Under the pieces are notes generated by a model that had not been told where the DNA came from, made no database searches, and was given only the letters and a program-made list of their open reading frames with translations. The position numbers and the translations under genes were made by a program. A stretch of 64,000 nt of DNA. Source: Viola odorata. Lineage: Eukaryota > Streptophyta > Magnoliopsida > Malpighiales > Violaceae. Location of the stretch: NCBI GenBank assembly GCA_963691705.1, contig OY829537.1, forward strand, positions 37,327,514-37,391,513, given 5' to 3'. This document shows, in pieces, positions 12,226 to 24,500 of the stretch (the stretch's first letter is position 1; each line of letters begins with the position of its first letter).

Positions 12226-12608
12226 TTGGAGCTTGATTGTCTTAAGGAGCCTTAATGCTCCCCCTACATAAAACGTTAGTTTACACAAGGAGCATGACAA
12301 AAGTAATTAAGTTTGCTCTCAGCGTAATATATTCCATGATATAGCCATTTCTCCCTCTTTGTCATCAACAAAAAGAAGGTGGCCACCACAAACATAAGGA
12401 GCAAACATGCAAAAATGGCTTCAAAGCATATAAGAATAACAATTAGTCAAACTATTCATCATTGCATAGATGCAGAGAAGTACAAAACATACTACACATC
12501 ACAAGTAGTTTACCAAGTATCCAAAAAGTAACCAAGTCAGGCTACTTGATATACCAAAAGAGTTTAAACAATAGATGCTAACAAAAGCAATGTGTCATGA
12601 GAAGCAAA

Positions 12609-13970
12609 TCATTGAGGTGGAGGAGGAGGGGGAAAACGATCCAAAAGAGCTTGAAATATTTCTTCATTGCGGGCATCTCTTGCCGCTTGCCGTGCGTCAA
12701 GTTGATCAAACCGCATACCAAGGTGAGTAATTGAAGTTTGAAGATCTACAGCGTCAGAAGAGAGGTCCACCATTTGCTCACGTAAAGAAGTGATGTCAAT
12801 ATAGTCGTCATCTTCTTCATCATCATCATCATCATTAAGTTCTTCTTCGTCTACATCAGCATCTTCATACTCGCCTTCATTCATTGGCTGGGGTACACTT
12901 TCACCATCTTGAGAATTCACACGCACCTCAGGTGGCACATCACCCTCATCATCGTTATTAGGAAGAACTCGAGCAACAAGATATCTTTTTCCCATGTGCT
13001 AAGCAGAGTTATAGGCAAGCCTTCCATTTACATCTATCGTAAGCTTCAAACGAGAAGTGATATGAGTCGAATCATAAACCACACAAGCATGAGAAAAGTC
13101 ATCACACCAAGGAATGTTAATACCATTAGCTTCTAAAATATCCATTACTAGATGAGGATAGGGAAAGTGAACAAGGGTACCCGAATGAGAACGACGATCC
13201 TTAGCCATATGGTTGAGCACTAAAAATCCTAGGTTTAGTTTCTGCTTTTGTAACAAGCAATACAGCACCCACACTTCTATACCCGGAATAGAACTCAAAT
13301 CACTCACCCTAGGAAGAATAACCCTAGAAACAAGATGGTATAGCAAGAAACAGAGTGGATCCAAGGAGTTGATAGGAATGGGTTTGCGAGGGGGTTCACA
13401 AGGAGCAATAGTTTTCCATTGATCATAAGACTTAAAGTCAAGATGAATGACAGCTCCACGAATGACAAAAAAACACATACCCTCATTAGGTATACCCAAT
13501 ATTCTACACATCATATCCAAATCAACTCGAATATTTTTTCCGAAAATGCGTGAGGTAAGAACACAATGTTCGGGATCCCTAATGGTCTTTTTATATTCCA
13601 AATTGGCATAAAAAGTTCTAACAAGCACTGGACTGTAAGATCTAGACATATTAACAACCCTAGACCATCCTTGGGCATTCACTAGTCTAGGCAAATCGCA
13701 AGGAATAAAATTATTGAATTTGAACAAGTGAGGCTTAATCATGCGTGCGGATTTAAACAAATCATGAAAAGTATCGTAAGCATCGTGATCAACAAAGAAC
13801 CTGGTATCAAAAGTGGCAGGAGGAAAGTAGAAATCAGGATTTGCAGCCGCAAGTGCTTCAAAGTCGGGTTCCACGGTGGAGGAAGACGCTACATCTGCAT
13901 TTCGAGGCTTTGATGTAGTCTTCTTCGATACATCCTTCCTAGGACGCTTAGAGGAAGACCCCTTGGCCAT
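12609..13970 (-). pseudogene. Plant transposon protein-like ORF with acidic C-terminus, one stop
   Basis: Starts at the ATG at 13970 and reads 323 residues to a TAG at 12999-13001, then continues in the same frame for 128 more residues (ATG at 12995) to the end. A single CAG to TAG change would explain the break. The N-terminus is basic (SSSKRPRKD, a likely nuclear signal). The middle has a WSRVV...LVRTFYANL segment resembling the domain annotated in plants as putative plant transposon protein (family recognised from memory of this motif). The C-terminal part is very acidic (EEELNDDDDDEEDDD), then a predicted coiled coil and a proline run. It follows a copy of the transposase gene's leader, so it looks like the second gene of the Harbinger element. 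Molecular function is unknown. Confidence 0.6.
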
Positions 13971-13985
13971 ATTGATCCGAAAGAA

Positions 13986-14256
13986 GAAGGATTATAGGGT
14001 AAAAAATCGGGATTAGGGGTTAGGGTTTTGAAATTGGGGGTTTTTGATTTGAGAGTGAGTTTACGGATGGATTTCGAAATAAATTGATGGTTTTTGTTTG
14101 AATGGATGTAGGTAATGTTTGGTCAAATTTTGAGAGGATTCGGAGAAGATTTGAGTGGTTTTCGAAGAGGAAAAAACGATTTTGGAGGTGCTGGTCGGGT
14201 TTGAGGAGAGAGAATTTTTTGGATGAACTGAGGAAGAAGAAGAAAAAACGCGGAAG
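13986..14256 (-). repeat. Duplicated leader, copy 1, before the transposon-protein ORF
   Basis: Aligns by eye with 17708-17985 over about 270 bp with few changes and small indels, for example GGATTATAGGGTAAAAAATC in both. It sits directly upstream (minus strand) of the ATG at 13970 and of a TATATA motif at 14257-14262, so it reads as promoter-proximal 5' UTR. Confidence 0.75.
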
Positions 14257-14266
14257 TATATAACCA

Positions 14267-14360
14267 TCCTTAGCGTGATTATGCTAAGGACTTACCGTAA
14301 TCACGATAACGAAAAATTGATTAGCGTGATCACACTTAGCTGTTACCGTGAATCACGGTA
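14267..14360. promoter_or_regulatory. Cluster of palindromes upstream of the transposon-protein ORF
   Basis: Within 94 bp there are TCCTTAGC/GCTAAGGA arms (14267-14274 and 14283-14290), a perfect GTGATCAC (14326-14333), and TACCGTGA/TCACGGTA arms around one base (14344-14360). The core TTACCGT(G)AATCACG occurs twice (14292, 14343). The cluster lies just upstream, in the minus-strand direction, of the TATA-like motif. Such clustered inverted repeats look like protein-binding sites; the binder is unknown. Confidence 0.45.
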
Positions 14361-14711
14361 GGCACTAGTTCAAAATTTTCATTTTCTTCATTTTCAGTCC
14401 AAAACCGAATGTGAGAAAACACAACATGTTTCTTATCTCCTCAATCAATGAATCACAAAAAATTGAACCAATTAGAAATTGCTAAAGGATATATGCATAA
14501 TTAAAATAGAATTTTCACTAAAAAATAACACATTACATAAAATATAGATAACATATAGATTATAGATAATCATTTGCATACGCGAAGCATCCACAAAACC
14601 ATCATTATTGGCATACGACACAACCACAAAACCATCAATTTCATACGAAAAACAGCTACATGACCATAAATTTTGATCTCCTGCAGAAAGTTTTACATAA
14701 ATAAATCACAA

Positions 14712-16073
14712 TTACATATTCAACATTAAGCTATTAGCTATTGAGTCACGAACTACATTCATTGGTGAAAACTCACTATTATCTCCTTGACTCTGAATAC
14801 TTCCCTCGCCCAAATTATCTGGGAGAATATCAGCTGGCACAAAATCAGGATTCTCATCCATTCTTATAAACGCAGGATCATTTAGAGATTTGCGACGTAT
14901 AAAATTATGCAAAGCCATAGTGGCGACAACAATTTTAATTTGCGTTGGATATGGATACCGAGGCATGTCGCGTAATATCTTCCATCTTGTCTTCCAGACA
15001 CCAAATGTTCGTTCTATACAGCATCGTAGTGAAGAATGTGCACGATTAAAGATTTCTTTACGACCCCTAGGTGGTTGTCCTCGTTGAAAATCAGGTAAGT
15101 GATACCTTGTACTTTTGTAAGGTTTCAAATACCCTGTAATATCAGGATATCCAGCATCTACCACGTAATACTTACCTAATATCATAAATAAATTAACGTT
15201 ATTATTACCTACACGATTACTGTCATAAATAACTAAACGTTAAGAGAAAATGATATTAACCTGGAGGTGGTTTAGGGAATTTCCAATCTGGATTATTGAC
15301 TACAGAATTGAATATGCGAGTATCATGGGCAGTGTCTTCCCATCTAGCGCAAACATAAGTGAATTGCAAGTCAAAACTGCATGCTGTCATGATATTCTGA
15401 GTCGGGATACCTTATCTGCCAATGAATCTAATTTGATCTCCTACAGCAACACAAGCATGTACATGCGTTCCGTCTATGGCTCCAATACAATCCTTAAAGA
15501 AAATGTAACATATTCTTAGTTGTATTAAACAGAGATGCATAATGTATATATAAAGACAAAATGTAATTAGCATACCTGAAAATATGGCATATATCGTGTA
15601 TCATTCAAAATTTGTGGTGGAACACTATTGAAATCTCCAGGACGAATGATGTGCTCTGATAATGCCCACACAACATCTAATACCTCATTAAAAACCCTAC
15701 TAACTGTTTCACCAGAGTGTTGAAATCGTTCACGAACGTGTCTGTTTGAAGCACCTAAGGCGATAGTATATAAAAACAGACACACCTTCTCAATAACTGA
15801 CATTCTTCGTGATGACTCCAAATTGGAAGATGATTGTAATATGCCGACTAGTTCTAGTATTGTATCTCTATCTATCCTAAACATACTAATAGACCGGCAA
15901 TCCCTTCCAGATAATATATCAGTCAACCATTTCATTCCAGTTTGGTATGAGGTCATACATGGTTCTTTATACAAGTAAGTGTGAAAGTACGTAGAAATGG
16001 ATGCAGTCGTGGCAGTCATTGCCCGCCAAAACTCTTCGTCACTATCTACGGACAAATCCTTTTCTTCGTTCAT
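14712..16073 (-). pseudogene. PIF/Harbinger transposase, three exons, one internal stop
   Basis: Exon 1 16073-15576, exon 2 15492-15261, exon 3 15175-14712; all junctions have GT and AG and the phases fit, giving about 397 codons, the usual size for this family. The DDE nuclease fold is visible: first Asp in DCIGAIDGTHVH, second in DTRIFNS, and Glu in SSLRCCIERTFGVWKTRW. The enzyme would cut and paste the element at TTA sites, with a partner DNA-binding protein in known cases. The start is the ATG at 16073, giving the acidic MNEEKDLSVDSDEE. One TAA at 15412-15414 in exon 2 (after FIGR) interrupts it; otherwise it is open, so the loss looks recent. Confidence 0.85.
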
Positions 16074-17707
16074 TTCTGGAAGAAATGAATTACAATGGAT
16101 GGGTTCATTAACTGTTTATGGCAAAGTGTATATGAACATATAAACTTAAAATAAATGGCATTTCAATCTCTGCACTAATCATCATTCATGAAACCATACT
16201 TATAGTAATAATAAAAATAATTATACTGAAACCATACTTTTAATAATAATCATTCATAAAAAATGGCATCTTAATCATCATTCACAAAACCATAATTTTA
16301 ATAAAACAAAAAATAAATAGAATGAAAGGAAGCAGCAAGATGAAGACTCACAAAGTTAATGAGGAGTGGTTAAGCTTGGCCGGAGTTAACCTTCACTTTG
16401 GGGTAAATATGAAGGAGAGAACAAGTTGATTGAGAAGGAGTGCTTGGGGTAAATATGAAGAAGAGAAGCTTGGCCGGACTTGGGTTGTCATCTACAACAA
16501 ACACAGTGCATTCATGAAATGATTTACGAATTATTTTGGTACTCTAGCATCTCTACATGTACATTTTTAATTGGATTTCAACTCCATGTTGAATTGTTTG
16601 CAAGACACCATGAAATTATGACAAATCCCACTTTGATCTACTACTTGATGTGTGACATTGTGAGGCATTGAGTTATACTAATCACACATATAGCAGTAAC
16701 TAAAATGAGCAACGATTAAGCATTGTAGTTGAACAATTCAACAGAAAAAATGGGCAGCATTTCAACAAGGAATTAAGTGTCGTGCGAGGTTGCAATATTG
16801 TGATAAATAAAGGAAAATGCTTTTGGATAAAATGGAGGAACCAAATATCATGTAATGTAAGCAAGGGTCGAACACCTAAGATTAATTTTGTTTAAATCGA
16901 TGTATGAAAAACTGTCTTTTTATACAAAAAAGGGGTTCTCCAAATTTGAACTTATAACATGGTGCTCTGGTGTTAAAAACATGGTACGAAATGTAAATGG
17001 TGTAACGAAGCATAATAAAATGAACAAAAATCATGGGAAAACCAGCGGAGCTTTTTATTTATTTATTTAGGCTAAACATGGCAGGAAACGAAAACGACAA
17101 TTTTGTATCAGTATGCGTAATGAGGTCTCCAATCATGACTTTTAAGCATCAGTTCAAGCAACAAATCGGCAGCAAAACGAGCATTAATTCGACAGAAAAA
17201 TGACCCTAAATTGGACAGCTATATAAGTACTAATCCAACAGCATACAAAAAAAACACTCTCTTGAAAACTCCAAAAAACCAAATGATTGTATCACAAAAG
17301 TACCAATCTTTGGCGGCAACCGAGGAACTCTTAAAAACATAAACTTTAACCCTAGAAAAAAAGTCACGCGCAAGCTAAGTTTTACTTTCGTTCTCTCCCT
17401 TTCCACATCAGCCAACAAATCGACCAAAATGCAGCCAAGAACAAACCCAAGAACAAACCCATAAAAAAGCCATAAAAATTAAATTAAACCAACCAGCAAA
17501 CATCAATTAAATCCAGCCAAAAAATACCAATTAAATCAAAATTAAGCAAATCAATTAAATCAAAAACAATCAATTAATTGAATTGAAATAGCAATTAATT
17601 AAATTGAAACAGGGAAATGAATTAATTGAAAATAAAACAATGAAATTGACCTTGTTGAGTGCTGGGAGAGAGAGCGTGAGATTGAGGGTCGGCGTCGCCG
17701 TGAGGCT
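16074..17707. other. Presumed 5' leader intron of the transposase gene and AT-rich sequence
   Basis: On the minus strand a donor-like AAG/GTCAAT lies at 17651/17650 right after the duplicated leader, and the transposase ATG is at 16073, so most of this stretch may be a long leader intron. No protein similarity was seen in it. The segment 17560-17655 resembles 43980-44105, including a donor-like AAG/GTNAATTTCAT. Confidence 0.45.
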
Positions 17708-17985
17708 GGAAGAAGAAGGATTATAGGGTAAAAAATCGAAATTGGGGGTTAGGGTTTCGAAATTGGGGGTTTTTGATTTGAGAGTGATTTTACGGATGGA
17801 TTTCGAAATAAATTGTTGGGTTTTGTTTGAATGGATGTAGGTAATGTTCGGTCAAATTTTGAGAGGATTCGGAGAAGATTTGAGTGATTTTCCAAGAGGA
17901 AATTAGATTTGAGGTGAGGCTGGTCTGGTTTGAAGAGAGAGGAATTCTTGCAAAAATTTGAGGAGGAAGAAGAAAATACCCGTGC
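17708..17985 (-). repeat. Duplicated leader, copy 2, before the transposase gene
   Basis: Second copy of the segment at 13986-14256, in the same orientation. A TATA-like motif (TATATATTTG on the minus strand, about 17984-17993) lies at the equivalent distance. It would form the 5' UTR of the transposase transcript. Sequences further upstream differ between the copies, so the shared unit is leader, not whole promoter. Confidence 0.75.
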
Positions 17986-18024
17986 CTTCAAATATATACC
18001 CAGGGGTATTTTTGGGTGTTGAAT

Positions 18025-18228
18025 GTTTCATTTAAAATGAAACTCCTGTGTGTGTTTTGGCTGAAACCAATGGTTTCAGCCACTGGAGGTCTCCAGACCA
18101 GGCTCAAAATCGGCATTTTTTTTGATTTTTTGAACCAACTTCTTCGAAAATTGGTTTAAAAAAGGTGTTACCAAACACCTATTTTGACTTTCTGGTTTGG
18201 TAAACCAACTTCTTGGTACCAAACCAGA
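18025..18228. promoter_or_regulatory. Subterminal palindrome array at the right end of the Harbinger element
   Basis: Five inverted repeats in 204 bp: GTTTCATTT/AAATGAAAC (18025-18043), GGCTGAAACCA/TGGTTTCAGCC (18059-18081), the overlapping CTGGAG/CTCCAG and GGTCT/AGACC (18083-18099), AGGTGTT/AACACCT near 18160-18177, and TCTGGTTTGGTA/TACCAAACCAGA with a 14-nt loop (18191-18228). All listed arms pair perfectly. They lie between the transposase promoter and the transposon end, where transposase or host factors would be expected to bind. Confidence 0.5.
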
Positions 18229-18397
18229 ATGGCAAACACCCACTTAGTCGGATCCAATACGATACCGGGTTTTAGCCGCACGATCAACGCTGGTTGAGTT
18301 TGAAAGGGAGAAAGAAGTCAGTTTCGAAGAAAAACAGAGAGAGAAAAAGAGGTTTCGCTCCATATAAGAAAAAAGAAAAGAAAAGAAAAGAAACGCT

Positions 18398-18566
18398 ATG
18401 CAGTATTGCTCTCTCTTTCTCTAAATCTTTCTTTTTGTCTCAGCTGATTTTTCTCGCACTCTCTCTACACTTCTCGGTAACCAAACAAGAGGTTTTGCAT
18501 GAAAATTGACGAGAATTGGTCACAAAAGATATGATAATGATCGGCAGCTTCGTGACCCCGAGATAG
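18398..18566 (+). promoter_or_regulatory. Three short upstream ORFs in the TAF1 5' UTR
   Basis: ATG-to-stop ORFs of 9, 12 and 12 codons (stop included) at 18398-18424, 18499-18534 and 18531-18566; the last two overlap as ATGA. All precede the predicted leader donor at 18573. They matter only if transcription starts before 18398, which the sequence does not prove. uORFs commonly lower translation of the main ORF. Confidence 0.4.
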
Positions 18567-19016
18567 AATAAGGTGAGTAATCATAATTCACAAGAAAATT
18601 TGATTTTTCTGTCAATGGAACGAGACAGAATCTGACCACTTATTTCTGATTTCATCTGAGTTATCATTCCAACTAATCTTCTGTTGTTTTGTTCGTCGCC
18701 ATATTTTATGACTTCTAAATTTCTCAATGTTTCTTTTTCTAATTAATTTGATTAAGAAAATTTGGATCTTTACTTATTTGAGCTTCTGTCAAGTATTTTT
18801 ATCCGTTTCTTCTGTTTTAGTAATTGTTCTCTTATGGATAGAGAGAGGAGGGTTGGTCTCTGCTAGGGTATCAGTCCACGTTATTTCTGTAAATTTTGAT
18901 TCTTTTGATTACTTTTGATTAGCAAGTCCTACATTCTGAGTTGTTTTGAATAGTTACTGCATTTTGATTAAACACTTACTGCTATGGACACAGGGGAAAG
19001 CTGTAATTAAGCAATC

Positions 19017-21521
19017 ATGGGTGGCGATTATGGGTCTGAAAGCAATTCACAGGACGGCCGCGATGATGGTAATTTAGGTGATACTATAGTCTCCTTCTTT
19101 TGTACTAATCCTGTTTTCACACCATTTGTTATTTTGATAAGCTTAGAGTTTTGTAGATTTTTTGAGCTAATATGTGTGGTTTTTTCCTTTTTTCCTTCAA
19201 AAAAATGTTAATATCTTATCACCACCTCCATCTTCTTCTTCTTCTTAGTGTATTATAGGATGTGAGTGACATTATGGTTGTGTTTGATAACTACTCAGTT
19301 TGGCGAACACGTTGTGATAGGATAACTAGTTTCCTGGCCATTGGATTTAATGTGGAAAGATAAAGTTCATTTTTTTTAATATGCTCAGCCTAAAACCAAT
19401 ATAAATGGCTCTGGGGCTAGTTTTTGGTTTACTTTGTGCTCCAAAATAACCAAAAACCCTTTCCTTAGAAAACAGTTTAGCATTATCCTGCAGCTCTTTG
19501 TATTGCTGGAAAGTTCGCATTTCTTTTGCAAAAGCTATTCATGGGTAAAACCTCCTTTTTGGTTTCTCGTTGAAAGTTCCCAAACACATGCTATTTTTAC
19601 TGTATTTTTTCTTTATTTCTTTTATGCTATGGGTCAGTGCTAATAGATTTTAGATTTCTTTATTTGACAGATGATGATGATGAGGAATATGAGGAAGCCA
19701 ATGGGGGTAACCGGTTTTTGGGTTTTATGTTTGGGAATGTTGATAACTCTGGCGATCTTGACGTTGATTACTTAGATGAGGTGATCATAGTTGTTTTTTG
19801 TTTAATTTGCAGTCGTTTTTAGTTTTGTTTTTACAAGTCTAAACAACTTAATCTTATGCACTCAAGTGCATATGATGGGAACATCCTTGTCTACGTTAAC
19901 ATTTAGTGAAGGCAGTAATATTAAGAGAGATGCTAGAGTATGTGAACAGAGAATGACTAAGTTGGTTTGAAGTTATTATCTTTATTTTTTAATCTTTTAG
20001 TGTAGTAACTACTTCTAATTTGATATTCTAAGTTCAGTTGTTTAAATACTTGACTTCAGGATGCGAAGGAGCATCTTGCTGCACTGGCTGACAAGCTGGG
20101 TTCGTCCTTGACGGATATAGATGTAAGGAAATGTTTTCTTACTATTTGATTTCATTGTTCTCTTTTTCAATGACTGGTGATTTCTTAGGTTATGTATGTT
20201 CATGGAAGTTTATATTTTCATGTTACATAGGAAATTTGTTTTCTTGAACTGTACTTACCATGCTAGTTTCCTTTCAGTTGTCAGTGAAATCAACACAAGT
20301 GTCAGCTGATGCCGCGGAACAAGGTGATCTCTATACATGGAAAAACTATCTCGTGTTTTTTTCCTTTTCATAAAATGTTCTGTTAGCGTCTTGGTTTCCT
20401 GAACTAAATATTTTTTCTCTCTGGTTTATTCAAGGTTTGAGTTAGTATTCAGTGGTAAAATTTAAAGAAACAGAGTTCTTGTTCAAATTAAATTTCTTGG
20501 TTGCTCTACATTACCTTTTTATACTGTTGTGTGTGATCTGTGCTGCTATTGAAAAGCTACAATCTCCTTCCAAAGAAAATATTCTTTGTATCAAAGGTAT
20601 TGAGGTGCACATAAGCCCCAAGTGAAGAACCATTTTTTTTAGTGACATTATGATCTTTGGTTTTATAACTCTGCACTACTCTAGCAGTAAACTAACTTGT
20701 CTGCAGATGTCTTTCTTCCGTTGATTAAGTTTGAGACAGGTTTCATCTCTCTTATAGTTTATCTGGCATTCTCCCTCTAGCTAAATTTTCTGATATTATG
20801 TTTGGCTTGGCTTGTGCTACTAGACTATGATGAGAAGGCTGAAGATGCAGTTGATTATGAAGATATTGACGAGCAGTATGAGGGACCGGAGATTCTAGCT
20901 GCTAGTGAGGAGGACTACTTGCTACCCAAGAAAGAATATTTTTCTTCTGAAGTTTCTCTGGCAACATTGGGTCCTAAAACTTCAGTATTTGATGATGAAG
21001 ATTATGATGAGGAAGAGGAAACAGATGACGAAAAAGAACATGTGGCTGTGGATGAAGAACTGGAACTTCAAACTATTCCATCATCAGGTTCACTTTTGGG
21101 TTCATTTCTTCAAAACCACGATTACCAAATTTTAAAGTATCCACCTATATATTATGCCAGACAAAAGTGTTCTCTAGTGTATAATGCATATCCTTGTATT
21201 TTGGACATCTTTGCCAATCTGTTGGATCTCGACTTAGGGTGACTCATCTTTACCTGAGCCTAGTTTATTCTCTGCGTCTTTCTACTGCCAGCATATGTTT
21301 CTTTTATCTGGAATGTCAGGGGAACTTCATATGGCTTACACAGTATAAGGTGAAGACCGGAACATAAGGCATTATGAATGTTATTTCTTTTGCTCGCGCC
21401 TTATGCATAAAGCAACAATGAACAGCTTAATTTGTCATTTTAGCCTCGTTATTATTTCCTCGTCACTAAATTGAACTTTTTAAGCAGTAGAATCAAGTAA
21501 CTGATACAAAAATGATATCTT

Positions 21522-21563
<42 letters not shown>

Positions 21564-24500
21564 CATTTCCTGTAAGAAATCTTCTTAAGAAAAGACTGCA
21601 AATCCTTGTTTTTTTCTCATTTCTAAAAAATCAAAAGAATTCTGGAACTTACTGACAGTAGTTCGTACTCAATAATTGGTGGCTATTTGAGACTACATAG
21701 TTTGGGTGTAAGATTCTTAGTGTCTGCTTGTTACTAACTCCTCTCATTTTTTGATTACTTATTCAACTATTGTTAACATCTCTTCACAGGTGAGCAAGAT
21801 GTTGAAGCTTCTATAGAGGGTGATAAATCTCATGAGGGTTTACAACGTGACTCTCCAGATACTGAAAATTTGGTGACTGAGTTGGAAGAGTTTCAGGAGG
21901 TCAGTTTCTCGCTTCTTGCTTCCTCAAATCTCCAACTTCCAAATCTGACAGTCTATATTCTAGGAGCCAAACAACAACCTTTTCTGTTATTTAGAGAGGA
22001 TAGGACGAGGCAAGATTGGGAAAGTTTATTGTTTTGGCATTTCTTGACTTTTGCAAACTTACGGTATCTTTTAGTGTTTTTAATTCACAATGCAGAGGAA
22101 AATCGAGACCGTTGTTGTCATTGAAATTTCCAGTCTTTCCTGTTTCAGCCAAGACTTCTCATACCTTACATGCATTTACAGATCTGCAATTTCTGATTGT
22201 TTCGGACTTGTTTTACGTGTTTGCTCTTGCTATCTAAGTAGGAGGAAGGTAATACTGGAAAGGAGCCTCTAGATGTTAAAGATTCCTCTCCGTTACCTGT
22301 TTTGTGCATAGAAGATGGGGCGGTAATCTTGAGGTTCTCTGAAATATTTGCTATCCATGAGCCCATGAAGAAGGGGGTAAAAAGAGAGAATAGATGTTCA
22401 GGTTTGAAAGGTTAGCTTGTATTTCATGAGTATCTTTCGCTTACGTTTGTCACATGATCTTCTCAACTTCTTTAGCGATGCCACTATGGATATCATTGTT
22501 GGGGCCTTTTTTATTCCAGTATTGCTCTTGCTGTTCTCACTTAAGACTAAGTCCTCATGTATGGTCACCTTTCTGGTTTTGTGGTATTGTTCTTCCATCA
22601 AAAGAAAAAAAAAAGGAAAGGAACTGTGCTTAGGTTTTCTTTGCTTGATATTTTATCCCACCAAAACTTTAATAGTACTTACAATGAAACCTGGTCCTTC
22701 TTCGTAACTTTGAATGTTCAATTTCTGATTTCTTTATTTTTTTGACAATTCCAGAGAAGTATGTGTCTATGGATGTGTCTGAAACTGTTGAAGAGGATGA
22801 AGAGGCATTCTTAAAGGGCTCTCATCAAGTATTTTCTTCGAGGTCACATGAAGTTGAACGTGCAGTTTGTAATGATGGCTCAGAATTAGTAGAATTTGGT
22901 TTTGTGCCAGGAGCTGTTCAAATGTCTGTTAAACATGAGGAACAAAGAAAGGACACTTATCTTACTCCAGAGTCAGTGAATGAGGATTTAACATCAGATC
23001 CTTCAGTCGGATGGCAGTCATCAGTGTGCCAAAACTTCTATCCCCTTGATCAGGAAGATTGGGAGGAGAGAATTCTCTGGGATAATTCTCCGGTTCTAAG
23101 TGATACTTCCCAAGAGAGTTGTGATATGTTCGAATTGGACACAGGGTCTCCATTTATTGGGGAAACAGAACATGTAGGGGCAGGAAATCTTAAGCTGGAG
23201 CTCCCATTGGAGATAGAGGAGAAAAATCATAACTTTTTCCTGCCTACATCTTCTGTTGTCTTGGAGCCCTTTGGCCCCAGAGATTCTCCAGTACCTGAAA
23301 ATCTTCCATTTCCAAAAGAAAAGTGCCATCCACAACTTTTGAGGTTAGAATCTCAGTTGGAAATGGATAAGGATATGGCCATGGAGAATCACCAAAGTGA
23401 TGCCATAAGGCGTTACAGTCAATTCACTTTGCAAAACAGAGACTTGTTGGCAGGGTCTTGGTTAGATGATATAATATGGGAACCAGATAAAGCAAAGGTA
23501 AAGCCCAGGCTTATTCTTAACCTTCAAGATGAGCAGATGCTTTTTGAAGTTTTTGATACCAGGGATAGCAAACATCTTAGTCTTCATGCTGGAGCAATGA
23601 TTATATCTCGGTCCGTAAAGCCAACTGTTTCTCCCGGGTTACTGGGTCATGGATACCAGTCTGACTGGCAATTTAATATTGCTAATGACAAGTTTTATGT
23701 GAACAAAAAAACCTCTCAGCAATTACAGTCGAGTTCAAATAAACGCATTGCTTATGGTCTTAAAGTTCACCACTCAGCACCTGCAATTAAGCTGCAGACA
23801 ATGAAATTGAAGTTGAGCAAGTAAGAAGGGAGTACTTTATTTAGTTAATTTTCATTTGTCGTTATTTTTTTTATTGTAATGCTTATAATATTCCAAATCA
23901 TATACCTAATGTGAGCCATATGCATTTTATATTTTTGTACTCTGCATTATGATTTGTACTTTTTTCAATAGATGATCTCTTATTCTTCAAGTGCAACTGT
24001 GCATGACTTCAGAACGCTAGTTGTCCAGTTGAAATCTCTAACTAGATTCCCAAAGTTGGAGATTACTGTTACAGTTTGATTTTAGAGGTATCAGGGAGGT
24101 TGTCTAACAAAGTTCGATGGTTGATTTTTTATCCTGCAAATATTTATAGATTTGCTTGCTTCAGGAGAATGAAGAAAGAAACAGCTATGATTGGATAGGT
24201 GGAAGAAGAGGAAAAGGAGGAGTAGAAACAGGATGTCCTGGCCGTAGTGCCCAACTTAATTGTAGCTATGTTTTTCAATGGTTGTCCCATTAGTCAGATA
24301 ATTAAATAAAAATGTATTTACCCATCTAAAACTTAAAAACATAGAGGCAAAACTAAACGAAACAAATTAAATCCTATTAAAGAGCTCACAAAAGGTTGAT
24401 AATGTTTTAATTATTTTGGGTTCTAGAACCAAGTTCAAATGCACCATTGCCTTTTCTAAGGACAGACCCTTGACCACTTCATTGTCGTTCAAATTTGAAC

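Larger units (their letters stand above)
11380..18243 (-). mobile_element. PIF/Harbinger-like DNA transposon, about 6.9 kb
   Basis: Left end GGGCCTGTTTGGCGTTCC at 11380 is preceded by TTA (11377-11379). The right end, read on the minus strand, is GTGGGTGTTTGCCATTC and is followed on the + strand by TTA (18244-18246). TTA target duplication and a GGGCCTGTTTGG-type end are typical of PIF/Harbinger elements, and a Harbinger transposase lies inside. The terminal inverted repeats are imperfect (about 15 of 21). Both internal genes are on the minus strand. The right end is only about 50 bp before the presumed start of TAF1 transcription. The boundaries are a reasoned proposal, not proven by a second copy. 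Confidence 0.65.
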
